Assembly: GCF_004402015.1 (NCBI RefSeq)
Contig: NZ_SOPW01000026.1
Coordinates: forward strand, 1 to 32,982
Direction: 5' to 3'
From: Filobacillus milosensis
GTDB taxonomy: Bacteria > Bacillota > Bacilli > Bacillales > Alkalibacillaceae
Length of the DNA stretch: 32,982 nucleotides
Position numbers and translations under genes: made by a program. Positions within the stretch are counted from its first letter, which is position 1, and every line of letters begins with the position of its first letter. Below are positions 7,966 through 15,226 of this stretch, piece after piece. Under the pieces are notes generated by a model. That model ran no database searches, was not told the DNA's origin, and worked only from the letters and a program-made list of their open reading frames with translations.

Positions 7966-8943
7966 GTGAAGAAGTTTTTAATGTCATTAGCTGCAATTGT
8001 TTTAGTGGTAGGAATGTTTGCTCCTGTAACATTTGCTGACGATCATTCCGAGGGAGACATGGCGATGGTGCGTGTATTGCATGCTTCACCTGATGCGCCT
8101 GCAGTCGATGTGTATGTCGATGGAAATGTAGTAGTTGAAGGAGCAGGATTCAAATCTGCAACAGATTATATGGAGTTGTCTGCTGGTGAACATATGGTAG
8201 AAATTTATGCTGCTGGGACAATGGGTGAACAAGATCCGGTAATCTCAACCAATCTAACAGTAGAAGCTGGAATGGCTTATACATTAGCGACTATTAATAA
8301 TGTAGATAATTTAGAACTGAAAGCGCTTCAGGATGAAATGACTGTTAGCGAAGGGATGGCAAAAGTACGTGTGGGTAATTTAATTCCAAATGCCCCTGCT
8401 GTTGATGTTGCCATGGTTGAAGGAGACGCCTTATTTTCGGGTGCCGAGTTCTCAATGGTTACTGATTATAATGAAGTTGAAGAAGGAACATATGATTTAG
8501 AAATTCGTACAAACAGTGGAACACCAACACAATTAATTGACCTTTCGGGTACGATGCTTGAATCCGGTAAGGTTTACAGTGCTTTTGCTGTAGGTACGGT
8601 AGCAAACCCAGAAGTCATTATATTGGAAAATACAGTAGCAATTACTAATTCAAATGACTCTGATACTAGTAAATCTGGAAGCGATTCAGATACGAATGAA
8701 TCAGAGACGAGTGATTCTGAAAGCAGTTCAGATAAGAGTAAATCAGATTCTGATGATTCCGACACAACCAACTCAGATACGACTGATTCAGAGGAAGATG
8801 ATTCTATGCCTTCTTCAATGCCTGAAACAGGATTTGGTGGAACTGCAGATTCAGGTAATAATGCATTATTGTATGCATCAATTTTAGGTGTAATTGCGAT
8901 GGGTGTTGGTTTTGTATTGTTCCGTAGACGTTCGGAAGCATAA
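7966..8943 (+). CDS. DUF4397 surface protein with MPETG sorting signal
   Basis: 325 aa. Signal peptide about residues 1-24 (cleavage near FADD). Two tandem repeats of the DUF4397 fold follow: VRVLHASPDAPAVDVYVDG near residue 36 and VRVGNLIPNAPAVDVAM near residue 135. Then comes a flexible linker of about 55 residues, almost only Ser, Asp, Thr, Glu and Lys, like the SD linkers of wall-anchored adhesins. The C-terminus has MPETG (285-289), a hydrophobic helix and RRRSEA: a full cell-wall sorting signal with Met in place of the usual Leu. GTG start, AAGGGAG upstream. The sortase gene begins 2 nt after the stop, which points to an enzyme-substrate pair. Ligand or role of the DUF4397 domains unknown. 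Confidence 0.9.
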   Translation: MKKFLMSLAAIVLVVGMFAPVTFADDHSEGDMAMVRVLHASPDAPAVDVYVDGNVVVEGAGFKSATDYMELSAGEHMVEIYAAGTMGEQDPVISTNLTVEAGMAYTLATINNVDNLELKALQDEMTVSEGMAKVRVGNLIPNAPAVDVAMVEGDALFSGAEFSMVTDYNEVEEGTYDLEIRTNSGTPTQLIDLSGTMLESGKVYSAFAVGTVANPEVIILENTVAITNSNDSDTSKSGSDSDTNESETSDSESSSDKSKSDSDDSDTTNSDTTDSEEDDSMPSSMPETGFGGTADSGNNALLYASILGVIAMGVGFVLFRRRSEA

Positions 8944-8945
8944 TT

Positions 8946-9629
8946 ATGAAAAGTATATTTTATTCTATAAGCCTGGGTCTCCTTGTATTTGTGATTGCAT
9001 TTACTTTATTGAATCACTCTTTTCAAGAGACCGAGGTGATTTCTTCAATTGAGACTTCATCAAATCAAACGGAAATACAAAACCTTCATCATCAATCAAA
9101 TGTTCAATCTGATGATATATTGGAAAGTGAATTAGAAATTGTCAAGACATCAACCAATCCCAAAAGTGATAAAAAAGGGATTGTTCCAAATACAGTAGAA
9201 ATTCCAGCAATTAATATAAAAGCCCAGATAAACCCTGTTGGCCTTACCGAAACAGGTGGAATGAAAGTTCCTGATAATATTATGGAAGTTGGATGGTTTG
9301 AACCAGGAACCTTACCAGGAGATGTTGGTAATGCTGTTATTGCAGGACATGTAGATGGTGTGAGTGGACCAGGTGTTTTTTATAATTTAAAAAAATTGAG
9401 CGTTGGCGATCAAATATTTATTTATGGAAAAGGGGGTAAAGCACTTACTTTTACAGTGGAGAAAATAGTGTCTTATCCAGCTGAAGATGCTCCCATTAAT
9501 GAAATTTTTGGTCCAACAAATGGCAAATCAATGAACTTAATTACATGTACAGGACCATTCGATCGTGAGTCTGGATACACTGACAGACTAGTTGTATACA
9601 CAAATCTGACAAGTGATACAGTAGAATAA
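8946..9629 (+). CDS. Class F sortase
   Basis: 227 aa. N-terminal membrane anchor (about residues 5-22), a linker of about 55 residues, then a sortase domain from about residue 80. The catalytic residues are all visible: His135 in AGHVDG, Cys201 in LITCTGPFD, and Arg214 in YTDRLVVYT. The pattern VPDNIMEVGWFEPGTLPG plus GHVDG is typical of class F sortases. It should cleave the sorting signal of surface proteins outside the membrane and join them to peptidoglycan. It begins 2 nt after the stop of the MPETG protein and has only a weak GGAAG site, so translation probably depends on coupling. The gene upstream is its obvious substrate; a terminator follows. Confidence 0.92.
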   Translation: MKSIFYSISLGLLVFVIAFTLLNHSFQETEVISSIETSSNQTEIQNLHHQSNVQSDDILESELEIVKTSTNPKSDKKGIVPNTVEIPAINIKAQINPVGLTETGGMKVPDNIMEVGWFEPGTLPGDVGNAVIAGHVDGVSGPGVFYNLKKLSVGDQIFIYGKGGKALTFTVEKIVSYPAEDAPINEIFGPTNGKSMNLITCTGPFDRESGYTDRLVVYTNLTSDTVE

Positions 9630-9639
9630 ATGATTATAA

Positions 9640-9668
9640 TCCCTCTTAAAATTAGAGGGAATTTTTTT
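9640..9668 (+). terminator. Terminator of the DUF4397-sortase operon
   Basis: TCCCTCT and AGAGGGA form a 7-bp stem around TAAAATT, followed by AATTTTTTTG. It begins 10 bp after the sortase stop. Confidence 0.85.
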
Positions 9669-9719
9669 GTTTTATAGTTGTTGGTATATATTAACACTTA
9701 AAATCTATTGATTCGTTGT

Positions 9720-9725
9720 TATAAT
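9720..9725 (+). promoter_or_regulatory. Candidate -10 box for the second CAP gene
   Basis: A perfect TATAAT lies about 40 nt before the TTG start. No good TTGACA-like element is found at 16-18 bp (CTTAAA at 17 bp), so the promoter would be weak or need an activator. Confidence 0.35.
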
Positions 9726-9766
9726 GTGCGTGTAGGGGGTCAAGACATCCAAGGAGGTTTTTACTC

Positions 9767-10552
9767 TTGAAAATGTTAAGACCAATTACTGCCGTTTTAG
9801 TGGCAGTTGTAATGTCAATTATCTTAGCTACTGGACAAGTAGCAGCAAGCAGTCAAGATGATAGTCAAAATGTTCAAACTCATACTTTCTCACTATGGTT
9901 CCAAGGTGATTCCCAATTCGATTGGAATGAACTATTTAACCAATTCTATAATGGGCAATTCAATAATCAACCAAGTGAGTCGGTAGAAGAACCACAAAAA
10001 GAGCCGACAAAAGAGAAAGAAACAGAGGAGACAGCTGAACAACCCCAGCAAAAAGAACAAACAGAAACTCCTCAAGTGCAACAACCAGCTGAAGAAGAAC
10101 CTGCAAAAGAGCAAGTGAAAGAACCACAACAAGAACAAGCTCAACAGGATCAAAGTCAGTCATCAGAGTTGCAAGCGTTTGAACAACAAGTGGTTGAACT
10201 TGTAAACCAAGAGAGACAAAAGCGTGGTTTACAACCATTAAAAGTATCAGTAGAACTAAGTGATGTTGCACGTGAAAAATCACGTGACATGGCTAAAAAT
10301 AACTACTTCAGTCACACATCACCAACTTATGGTTCACCATTTAATATGATGAAGCAATTTGGAATTGATTATCGCGCAGCAGGTGAAAATATTGCAATGG
10401 GTCAACGTTCTCCAGAACAAGTCATGAACGGCTGGATGAACAGTGATGGCCACCGTAAAAACATCTTAAGCAGTAATTTCACTCATATTGGTGTTGGCTA
10501 CGTAGAATCAAACGGATCAACTTATTGGACACAAATGTTCATTGGAAAATAA
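9767..10552 (+). CDS. Secreted CAP/SCP domain protein with Gln/Glu/Pro-rich linker
   Basis: 261 aa. Signal peptide about residues 1-28 (ends near VAASSQ). A 45-residue segment precedes a strongly biased linker (about residues 65-140) of Glu, Gln, Pro, Lys and Thr. The C-terminal CAP domain (from about 143) has NNYFSHTSP, AGENIAMGQ, GWMNSDGHRKNIL and a final YWTQMFIGK. The overall plan is that of B. subtilis YkwD-like proteins. It is a close paralogue of the protein at 1437 over the CAP domain. Start TTG at 9767, 9 nt after AAGGAGG; the ATG two codons later is too far from that site. An efficient terminator follows. Function of bacterial CAP domains is unsettled. Confidence 0.88.
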   Translation: MKMLRPITAVLVAVVMSIILATGQVAASSQDDSQNVQTHTFSLWFQGDSQFDWNELFNQFYNGQFNNQPSESVEEPQKEPTKEKETEETAEQPQQKEQTETPQVQQPAEEEPAKEQVKEPQQEQAQQDQSQSSELQAFEQQVVELVNQERQKRGLQPLKVSVELSDVAREKSRDMAKNNYFSHTSPTYGSPFNMMKQFGIDYRAAGENIAMGQRSPEQVMNGWMNSDGHRKNILSSNFTHIGVGYVESNGSTYWTQMFIGK

Positions 10553-10578
10553 ATAATAGAGAGAGTAGAAAGAGGGAG

Positions 10579-10618
10579 CACCCGCTAACTGATAATCAGC
10601 AGTTGAGCGGGTGTTTTT
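10579..10618 (+). terminator. Terminator of the second CAP gene
   Basis: CACCCGCT and AGCGGGTG pair over 8 bp, continued by AACTG with CAGTT across one bulged G, and then TTTTT. Confidence 0.9.
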
Positions 10619-10676
10619 AAATAATTAGGGTATAAAAAATTACTGAGGTTTTCATTTTTAAAATAAGCCATTTCGT

Positions 10677-10830
10677 TACTAGAAAATTTTATTAATTACT
10701 AGAAACTTCATATGCGTTACTAGACAGATTGACCTAAATACTAGAAAGAATTAAAGATTTACTAGATAAATCAAGAAAAATACTAGACAGAATTCAATAT
10801 TTACTAGAAACTTTAGTTAAATACTAGAAA
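10677..10830. repeat. 21-bp-phased intergenic repeat array B (core TACTAGANA)
   Basis: TACTAG begins at 10677, 10697, 10718, 10739, 10760, 10781, 10802 and 10822, so the spacings are 20, 21, 21, 21, 21, 21 and 20 bp. Only about 9 bp (TACTAGA-A) are conserved; the other 12 are free and AT-rich. The core contains a TAG stop and the spacing slips by one base at both ends, so coding is excluded as the reason for the period. It lies between the terminator of the CAP gene and the 3' end of a convergent small gene. The core is unrelated to those of arrays A and C. Too short and degenerate for CRISPR. Confidence 0.9.
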
Positions 10831-10854
10831 ATAGAGTTCACTTAAGATAAAAAG

Positions 10855-11025
10855 TTAAGAATATCTTACCGTAATACACCAATTTTTCCCGAGCTTAAAA
10901 CAAAAATCTTTTTTCTTGTTTAACTTATATCGTTTTGGGTTCTTGGTAAATTTCCAAGCCTCACGATTAATTTTATCTATCTCTTTTTTATGTTGATCTA
11001 ACACTTCTTGATAATCAAAATACAT
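10855..11025 (-). CDS. Small basic protein of 56 aa, unknown
   Basis: A short gene read on the minus strand with an excellent ribosome site (GGAGG, 7 nt before the ATG). The product starts MYFDYQEVLDQHKKEI and ends CFKLGKNWCITVRYS. It is Lys-rich, soluble in character, and holds two Cys about 8 residues apart near the C-terminus. No family recognised. It lies downstream of the two hydrolase genes on the same strand, with about 100 bp between, and its 3' end meets repeat array B. The start signal and lack of overlap with other genes make it credible. Confidence 0.6.
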   Translation of the reverse strand: MYFDYQEVLDQHKKEIDKINREAWKFTKNPKRYKLNKKKDFCFKLGKNWCITVRYS

Positions 11026-11128
11026 AAGAATACCTCCTTTGCTACTTATAGTATATGGCAGGAGGTAATATTATCCATTGGCAAGAAGGTTGAAAATTTC
11101 TCAGACTTTGGTCGTAAAAATTATTTGT

Positions 11129-12043
11129 TCATTTTTTTATGTTAACTTCTTTCAATACATCACTTAACATGTGACTGAAATCGGCAGGGAAATAGTGCCC
11201 TAACCCATCTTTTATTATTAATTCAGACTGAATGTTATGCTCACAGAGTAGTTCATTTAGAAGACAAGTTTTATCATAAAAATAATCCTGATCTCCTGTA
11301 ATTATCCACCCTTTTAAATTAGAAGTGTAGTTTTGGTTAAGTATTTCTTTGAAAGAGTCCAATTCCTTTATCGCTGGTACAACAGCAATAAAGTGTTTTG
11401 TGTTTATGGTTTCCTTAAGTGCATATTCAATTGCCAACTTTCCACCTTGTGAAGCTCCAGCTATGACAACAGTATTAGAAGGTGAAATGTTTTTATAACT
11501 TTGTAAAGTATCTTGGAGTGCTATTTCCGGATCATCCCAACAAAATGAATTATAACCATGAACCTGGGATGATTGTGGAAAGGAAAATTGATAATTATTT
11601 AATAAATCATCATTAAACCAGTGGTGTGCGAAATTAGCAACATTACTACCACGCCAATGTAAAGTTAATAAAGAGGTATCTGATTCAGGATTTCCGAATG
11701 TGTAATTTTTGAATTGAGATTGTTGTTTAGCTTCTTTTAAAAGGGTATCGCAATGATTAATTATAGTATTAAAATCATCATATTCTTTTAGCTTCTTTAA
11801 ATCAGGATAATTAATTAAAGTATTTGGGTTCCACCAAATTCCTCGATTAATTCCTTCTTTAAGTGCAGAGATTGATTGGTGGACCTTGCCTTCAACAGAA
11901 AATACACAAGCTTTCCAAAAAAGTATTTTATTTAAATTATCAGGATAAAGGGTTTCAGCTTTAAAAATAAGGGCATGAACTTTCTCGAAATCACCTTTGC
12001 CAAAAGAGGTGAAAACAGATCGTTCGAGCTCAACAAATGACAT
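11129..12043 (-). CDS. Alpha/beta hydrolase with N-terminal TPR-like helices
   Basis: 304 aa. The first 100 or so residues are helical with a TPR-like pattern (FWKACVFSVEGKVHQSISALKEGI). The C-terminal part is an alpha/beta hydrolase: nucleophile elbow GASQGG, a later GDQDYFYDK loop probably holding the acid, and GLGHYFP with the catalytic His. It resembles esterases of the phospholipase/carboxylesterase group. No signal peptide, so cytoplasmic. The gene lies 10 bp after the stop of another alpha/beta hydrolase gene, so the two form an operon, but the two proteins are not obviously similar outside the fold. Substrate unknown. Confidence 0.75.
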   Translation of the reverse strand: MSFVELERSVFTSFGKGDFEKVHALIFKAETLYPDNLNKILFWKACVFSVEGKVHQSISALKEGINRGIWWNPNTLINYPDLKKLKEYDDFNTIINHCDTLLKEAKQQSQFKNYTFGNPESDTSLLTLHWRGSNVANFAHHWFNDDLLNNYQFSFPQSSQVHGYNSFCWDDPEIALQDTLQSYKNISPSNTVVIAGASQGGKLAIEYALKETINTKHFIAVVPAIKELDSFKEILNQNYTSNLKGWIITGDQDYFYDKTCLLNELLCEHNIQSELIIKDGLGHYFPADFSHMLSDVLKEVNIKK

Positions 12044-12053
12044 GATATTCCTC

Positions 12054-12935
12054 CTAATTTTTTTGACTTAAAGTGTTTAATGAGTTCTCCTTCAAAAAAT
12101 CCACTTGCAACTGATGGGCTTCCTCTGAACCTTCACCAATCCAAATTAAATGTCCCCAAGTGTCGATCGTTTCTAATCTTGAGTTCGTTATATTTTGGTG
12201 TGCGAATAAAGGGTGGTCTAATGGAACTGATCCATCATTAGAGCTATGTATGATTAGTGTAGGTGCTTTAATATTATGTAAGTTATCGAGCTTCATCTGA
12301 TTCGGTAATTCCAAATCGAGCATGAATCCGTGATTAGAACGATATCGGTTATTCATATTTCTAATTTCATCCACATCGGTAGGTAGAATTTGTGAATATA
12401 ATTCTTTCTTTTTTAAAGTAGTGAATGAAGGTGCTATCTGTTTAAACATAAAGTTTGGAAACCAATTATTCATACGGCGAGTTAATGCCCAGGTGAATTT
12501 TTCAGTAACTGGGTTAAACATAAGTTTTGCCATATGGAATAGAAAGTTCTTAGGGGTTAACCATGTTTTTGTTACAGCACTTTGTAAGGTTAAACTTTGG
12601 ACAAGTTCTGGGTAAGTGGATGTAAAATGAATCCCACTTGGGCCACCCGCTGAAACAGCAATCACATGTACCTTATGTAGATTGAGGTGGTTTATTATCG
12701 CTTGATAGGCTTGAGAAGCTTGATCGAGGTTATTCCATTCTTTTGAAGTGCGGCCATACCCTGGTCTAGATGGTGTGATGATTTGATAGCCACTAGTAAT
12801 TAAGGATTCATAACCAAATTCCTCATTTGAATTTGAATGACCGCCATGCAAATTTAAAATAGGCTCTCCTTCACCAAGGATTGAGAATTCAATGTCTTTT
12901 TGATTTATTTTAATAATTTGATTGTCTCTATTCAT
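12054..12935 (-). CDS. Alpha/beta fold hydrolase
   Basis: 293 aa. Motifs: oxyanion-hole LNLHGGHS near residue 28, TPSRPGYGRTS, nucleophile elbow VIAVSAGGPSG (Ser in AVSAG, a variant of GxSxG with Ala first), the acid-bearing LIIHSSNDGSVP, and the catalytic His in TWGHLIW. A long cap of helices lies between. It is a general alpha/beta hydrolase (esterase, lipase or peptidase type) with no export signal. First gene of a two-gene operon with the hydrolase at 11129. A partly symmetric sequence upstream (about 12980-13003, GGGAGA...TCTCC) might be an operator, but this is weak. Confidence 0.78.
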   Translation of the reverse strand: MNRDNQIIKINQKDIEFSILGEGEPILNLHGGHSNSNEEFGYESLITSGYQIITPSRPGYGRTSKEWNNLDQASQAYQAIINHLNLHKVHVIAVSAGGPSGIHFTSTYPELVQSLTLQSAVTKTWLTPKNFLFHMAKLMFNPVTEKFTWALTRRMNNWFPNFMFKQIAPSFTTLKKKELYSQILPTDVDEIRNMNNRYRSNHGFMLDLELPNQMKLDNLHNIKAPTLIIHSSNDGSVPLDHPLFAHQNITNSRLETIDTWGHLIWIGEGSEEAHQLQVDFLKENSLNTLSQKN

Positions 12936-13016
12936 AAGCTAACCCCATTTCTGTATTAGTAGATAGTTCTACAAAAATCGGGAGAATCCTTTGTTAATCT
13001 CCGGTGCATAATAAAA

Positions 13017-13042
13017 AAGCTTAAGGCAGTCGCCTCAAGCTT
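13017..13042 (-). terminator. Terminator overlapping the stop of the HAD phosphatase gene
   Basis: AAGCTTAAGGC and GCCTCAAGCTT form an 11-bp stem (one G-U) around AGTC. On the minus strand the stem begins in the last codons of the gene at 13035 and is followed by TTTTTTAT. Confidence 0.88.
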
Positions 13043-13571
13043 TTTCGTCTTCTAAAATCCATTCGACAGCTTCGCTTAAATTTTTGAAGCATTTATAAGC
13101 TTCTGGATGGGTATTAACAACCATTAAGCTTTTAATTCCCACAGCATTACCAGCTTCGATATCCGGCTCACGGTCACCAACTAAATAACTTTTCATAATA
13201 TCAACGTCATAGTCATCGATGAGATCCAACAACATTTGTGATCCGGGTTTTCGACAATAACAATTTTCGTGTGGTGAATGTGTGCATGCCATGATTTCAG
13301 TAATATTCGCGCCTTCTTTAGCCAACTCTCTGGCCATATGTTGGTGAATATCTTCAAGTGTTTCTTCTGTCATGTAACCTAATCCAACTCCGCCTTGGTT
13401 CGTCACGACAAATATATGAAAGCCCGCCTCATTCAACTTTTTAATAGCTTCAGCTACACCTTCTAAAAAGTATAAATCTTCTTTTCGATTAACAAACTTT
13501 ACTCGATTACTTTTGACCTCATTAATAACGCCATCTCTATCTAAAAAAACTGCTTTATTCAATACTTTCAT
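13035..13571 (-). CDS. HAD-IIIA phosphatase, GmhB-like (histidinol/heptose-bisphosphate phosphatase type)
   Basis: 178 aa. HAD motif I FLDRDGVIN at residues 9-17 (Asp11, Asp13), motif II TNQGGVG, the zinc-binding loop CTHSPHENCYCRKP, and motif IV VGDREPDIEAG. This arrangement defines the HAD-IIIA group that includes D-glycero-D-manno-heptose-1,7-bisphosphate phosphatase (GmhB) and the histidinol-phosphatase domain. A cytoplasmic sugar- or polyol-phosphate phosphatase is the safe call; no heptose or histidine genes lie nearby, so the substrate is open. It overlaps the upstream membrane-protein gene by 4 nt, so it belongs to a three-gene operon. Confidence 0.88.
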   Translation of the reverse strand: MKVLNKAVFLDRDGVINEVKSNRVKFVNRKEDLYFLEGVAEAIKKLNEAGFHIFVVTNQGGVGLGYMTEETLEDIHQHMARELAKEGANITEIMACTHSPHENCYCRKPGSQMLLDLIDDYDVDIMKSYLVGDREPDIEAGNAVGIKSLMVVNTHPEAYKCFKNLSEAVEWILEDEKA

Positions 13572-14152
13572 CCTTCCGTGCTATTTTCATGGTTTAGAGT
13601 CGGTTCATTTTCATCATTATTATCCTCTAAGTTTCTAAATTTAAAAAGTAACACCAGGAACACAATATGTGCTATGAACCCTACGATTGCTAATATAATA
13701 AACAATGCGACCAATGATCTAAAGTTGATGCTAAAGGTACTAAAAAACATAACAGCAATCATGATGATTAGATATGCTTTCATTGTTTTTTCTGATCGGA
13801 CTTTAAGCTCTTGATTATTGTAAGCGTCCGCTAAATCGATTAATAATAAGAAAATGAAATAAGTTAGAACAATACTTAATATACTAACAGCTAAAAAATA
13901 AAAGTGCCAGAACCCAAGCATGAAGGGTTGAACATTAGTATCGATGAAGACTTCTGGTATGGACATTACAATTAAAATAATTGAAATGATTTGACCGGTT
14001 TTAGCTGGTTTGTATAGAGTAGCAAAATGACCTAAACCTACTGCAAGGATAATATAACCTAAAGGGTCCATTAATATATCAAAAGAGTTAAATCTAAAAT
14101 CAAAAAATACTATCATTAATCCCCAAAACATTTGTAAAATCGCGTGTCTCAT
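13568..14152 (-). CDS. Integral membrane protein, unknown
   Basis: 194 aa with about five or six membrane helices and an acidic, Asn/Glu-rich C-terminal tail (DNNDENEPTLNHENSTEG). The N-terminus has FDFRFNSFDILMDPLGYIILAVG, which suggests re-entrant or closely packed helices. I do not recognise a family. It overlaps the start of the phosphatase gene by 4 nt and its own ATG overlaps the stop of the gene at 14152, so translation of all three is coupled. Confidence 0.65.
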   Translation of the reverse strand: MRHAILQMFWGLMIVFFDFRFNSFDILMDPLGYIILAVGLGHFATLYKPAKTGQIISIILIVMSIPEVFIDTNVQPFMLGFWHFYFLAVSILSIVLTYFIFLLLIDLADAYNNQELKVRSEKTMKAYLIIMIAVMFFSTFSINFRSLVALFIILAIVGFIAHIVFLVLLFKFRNLEDNNDENEPTLNHENSTEG

Positions 14153-15075
14153 TATTGTTTTTCCCCCTTTGTTTCAATCAATTCATTAATTTGTTCTTGT
14201 GATAAGAAGGGTTCTTCATGCATATGTAAATGAATCGAAAATTCCTCTTTATCATCGGTTGTACCTTCTAAAAAGTACTCTAAACCGTAAATACTATTGA
14301 TGTTTTCGTTGATTTTAGTATACACATATAATTGCTGGCCCTCATTGATCGGATAAGGTGTTGTACCTTCGAAAACTACACCGGGAACTTCTTCCCAAGG
14401 AGCTTTTATCATTGGAAAAACTGGATGAGAATCTGACTCATCTATTTCTTTTTGCCATTCTTCTTTGGTAGTACCTGTTTCAGTTTTGAGTTTGGTTTCT
14501 ATATTGTCTCTTGCCTCTTCAAATGGAAAATAAATCGATTGTATTTGCGCATTTTTATTAAAGTTTTTAGAAATAATTACTCGACCACCACCAGTTCCAT
14601 AATGCCTGTTCTCAAATATTGCTTCTGATTGAGTATTATTTTCTCGATCCTTTAATATTACTTTTCCAATGTCAGCTACAACAGAGGAACCATCAGCAAA
14701 GTGTACGGTCATTTCTGTGAACCTAAAAGGCTTCTTGATATCTTGAAGCTGATTTTCTTTAAGTGTGATAAAGAGCTCCCTTATAGCGTGATGCTGGTAC
14801 TCATACACATTTCTTGATTGATTATTTGATTGGTAAAAGAAAGTGTCTTGTTCTAAATAGAAGTCGTGTCCATTGATTGTGACATAACTAACACGACTTG
14901 TATCCTGTTTATTGGTTATGTAGGAAAACTTTAATGGTGAACCATCAATTGATTTTGTATAATAATGATCTAAAAATATGGGTTCTTCAATTTGCTGCGC
15001 TTGGTAATATATTGAATTACCGATTGTGCTTAAAGTAATTACGACCAAACTTACCCACAAAAGTTTATGTTTCAT
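14152..15075 (-). CDS. Membrane-anchored extracytoplasmic protein, unknown
   Basis: 307 aa. One N-terminal hydrophobic segment (about residues 4-20, signal anchor) followed by a soluble, mostly beta-like domain without Cys. The stretch RHYGTGGGRVIISKNF and the phrase TVHFADGSSVVADIG are distinctive but unassigned. It looks like an exported sensor or assembly factor rather than an enzyme. A strong TAAGGGGG lies before the ATG. First gene of the operon with the membrane protein and the HAD phosphatase; divergent from the collagen-like gene. Confidence 0.6.
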   Translation of the reverse strand: MKHKLLWVSLVVITLSTIGNSIYYQAQQIEEPIFLDHYYTKSIDGSPLKFSYITNKQDTSRVSYVTINGHDFYLEQDTFFYQSNNQSRNVYEYQHHAIRELFITLKENQLQDIKKPFRFTEMTVHFADGSSVVADIGKVILKDRENNTQSEAIFENRHYGTGGGRVIISKNFNKNAQIQSIYFPFEEARDNIETKLKTETGTTKEEWQKEIDESDSHPVFPMIKAPWEEVPGVVFEGTTPYPINEGQQLYVYTKINENINSIYGLEYFLEGTTDDKEEFSIHLHMHEEPFLSQEQINELIETKGEKQ

Positions 15076-15162
15076 GTTATTTCCCCCTTATACATAGCTA
15101 TATGATACCAATAAAATGATTAGAAAAAAATGGTTAATTTAATAGTGTTTGAATGGACAGAC

Positions 15163-15191
15163 ACCCAATCTCTGAAGCTTTACATACTATG
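15163..15191 (+). promoter_or_regulatory. Possible mother-cell (SigE/SigK-like) promoter
   Basis: CATACTATG (15183-15191) resembles the -10 of sporulation sigma factors (SigE CATACANT, SigK CATANNNTA). An ACC lies 17 bp upstream, as in SigK -35 elements. It would suit the spore-surface type of the downstream protein. Support is by eye only. Confidence 0.28.
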
Positions 15192-15226
15192 AATATGTGA
15201 AGAAGTTTTTTGAAAGGGGAATAACA

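Noticed and set aside
9932-10283. Two long minus-strand frames rich in Leu, Phe and Val opposite the CAP linker
   Set aside because: They mirror the Gln/Glu/Lys-rich linker codons of the plus-strand gene (CAA, GAA, AAA read backwards) and have no start signals.
10677-10830. Possible CRISPR array
   Set aside because: Repeats are about 9 bp with 12-bp gaps, far shorter than CRISPR repeats and spacers, and no cas genes are present.
12957-13004. Partly symmetric sequences upstream of the hydrolase operon as an operator
   Set aside because: Stem arms are short (5-6 bp) and imperfect, and no regulator gene is adjacent; the evidence is too weak for a feature.
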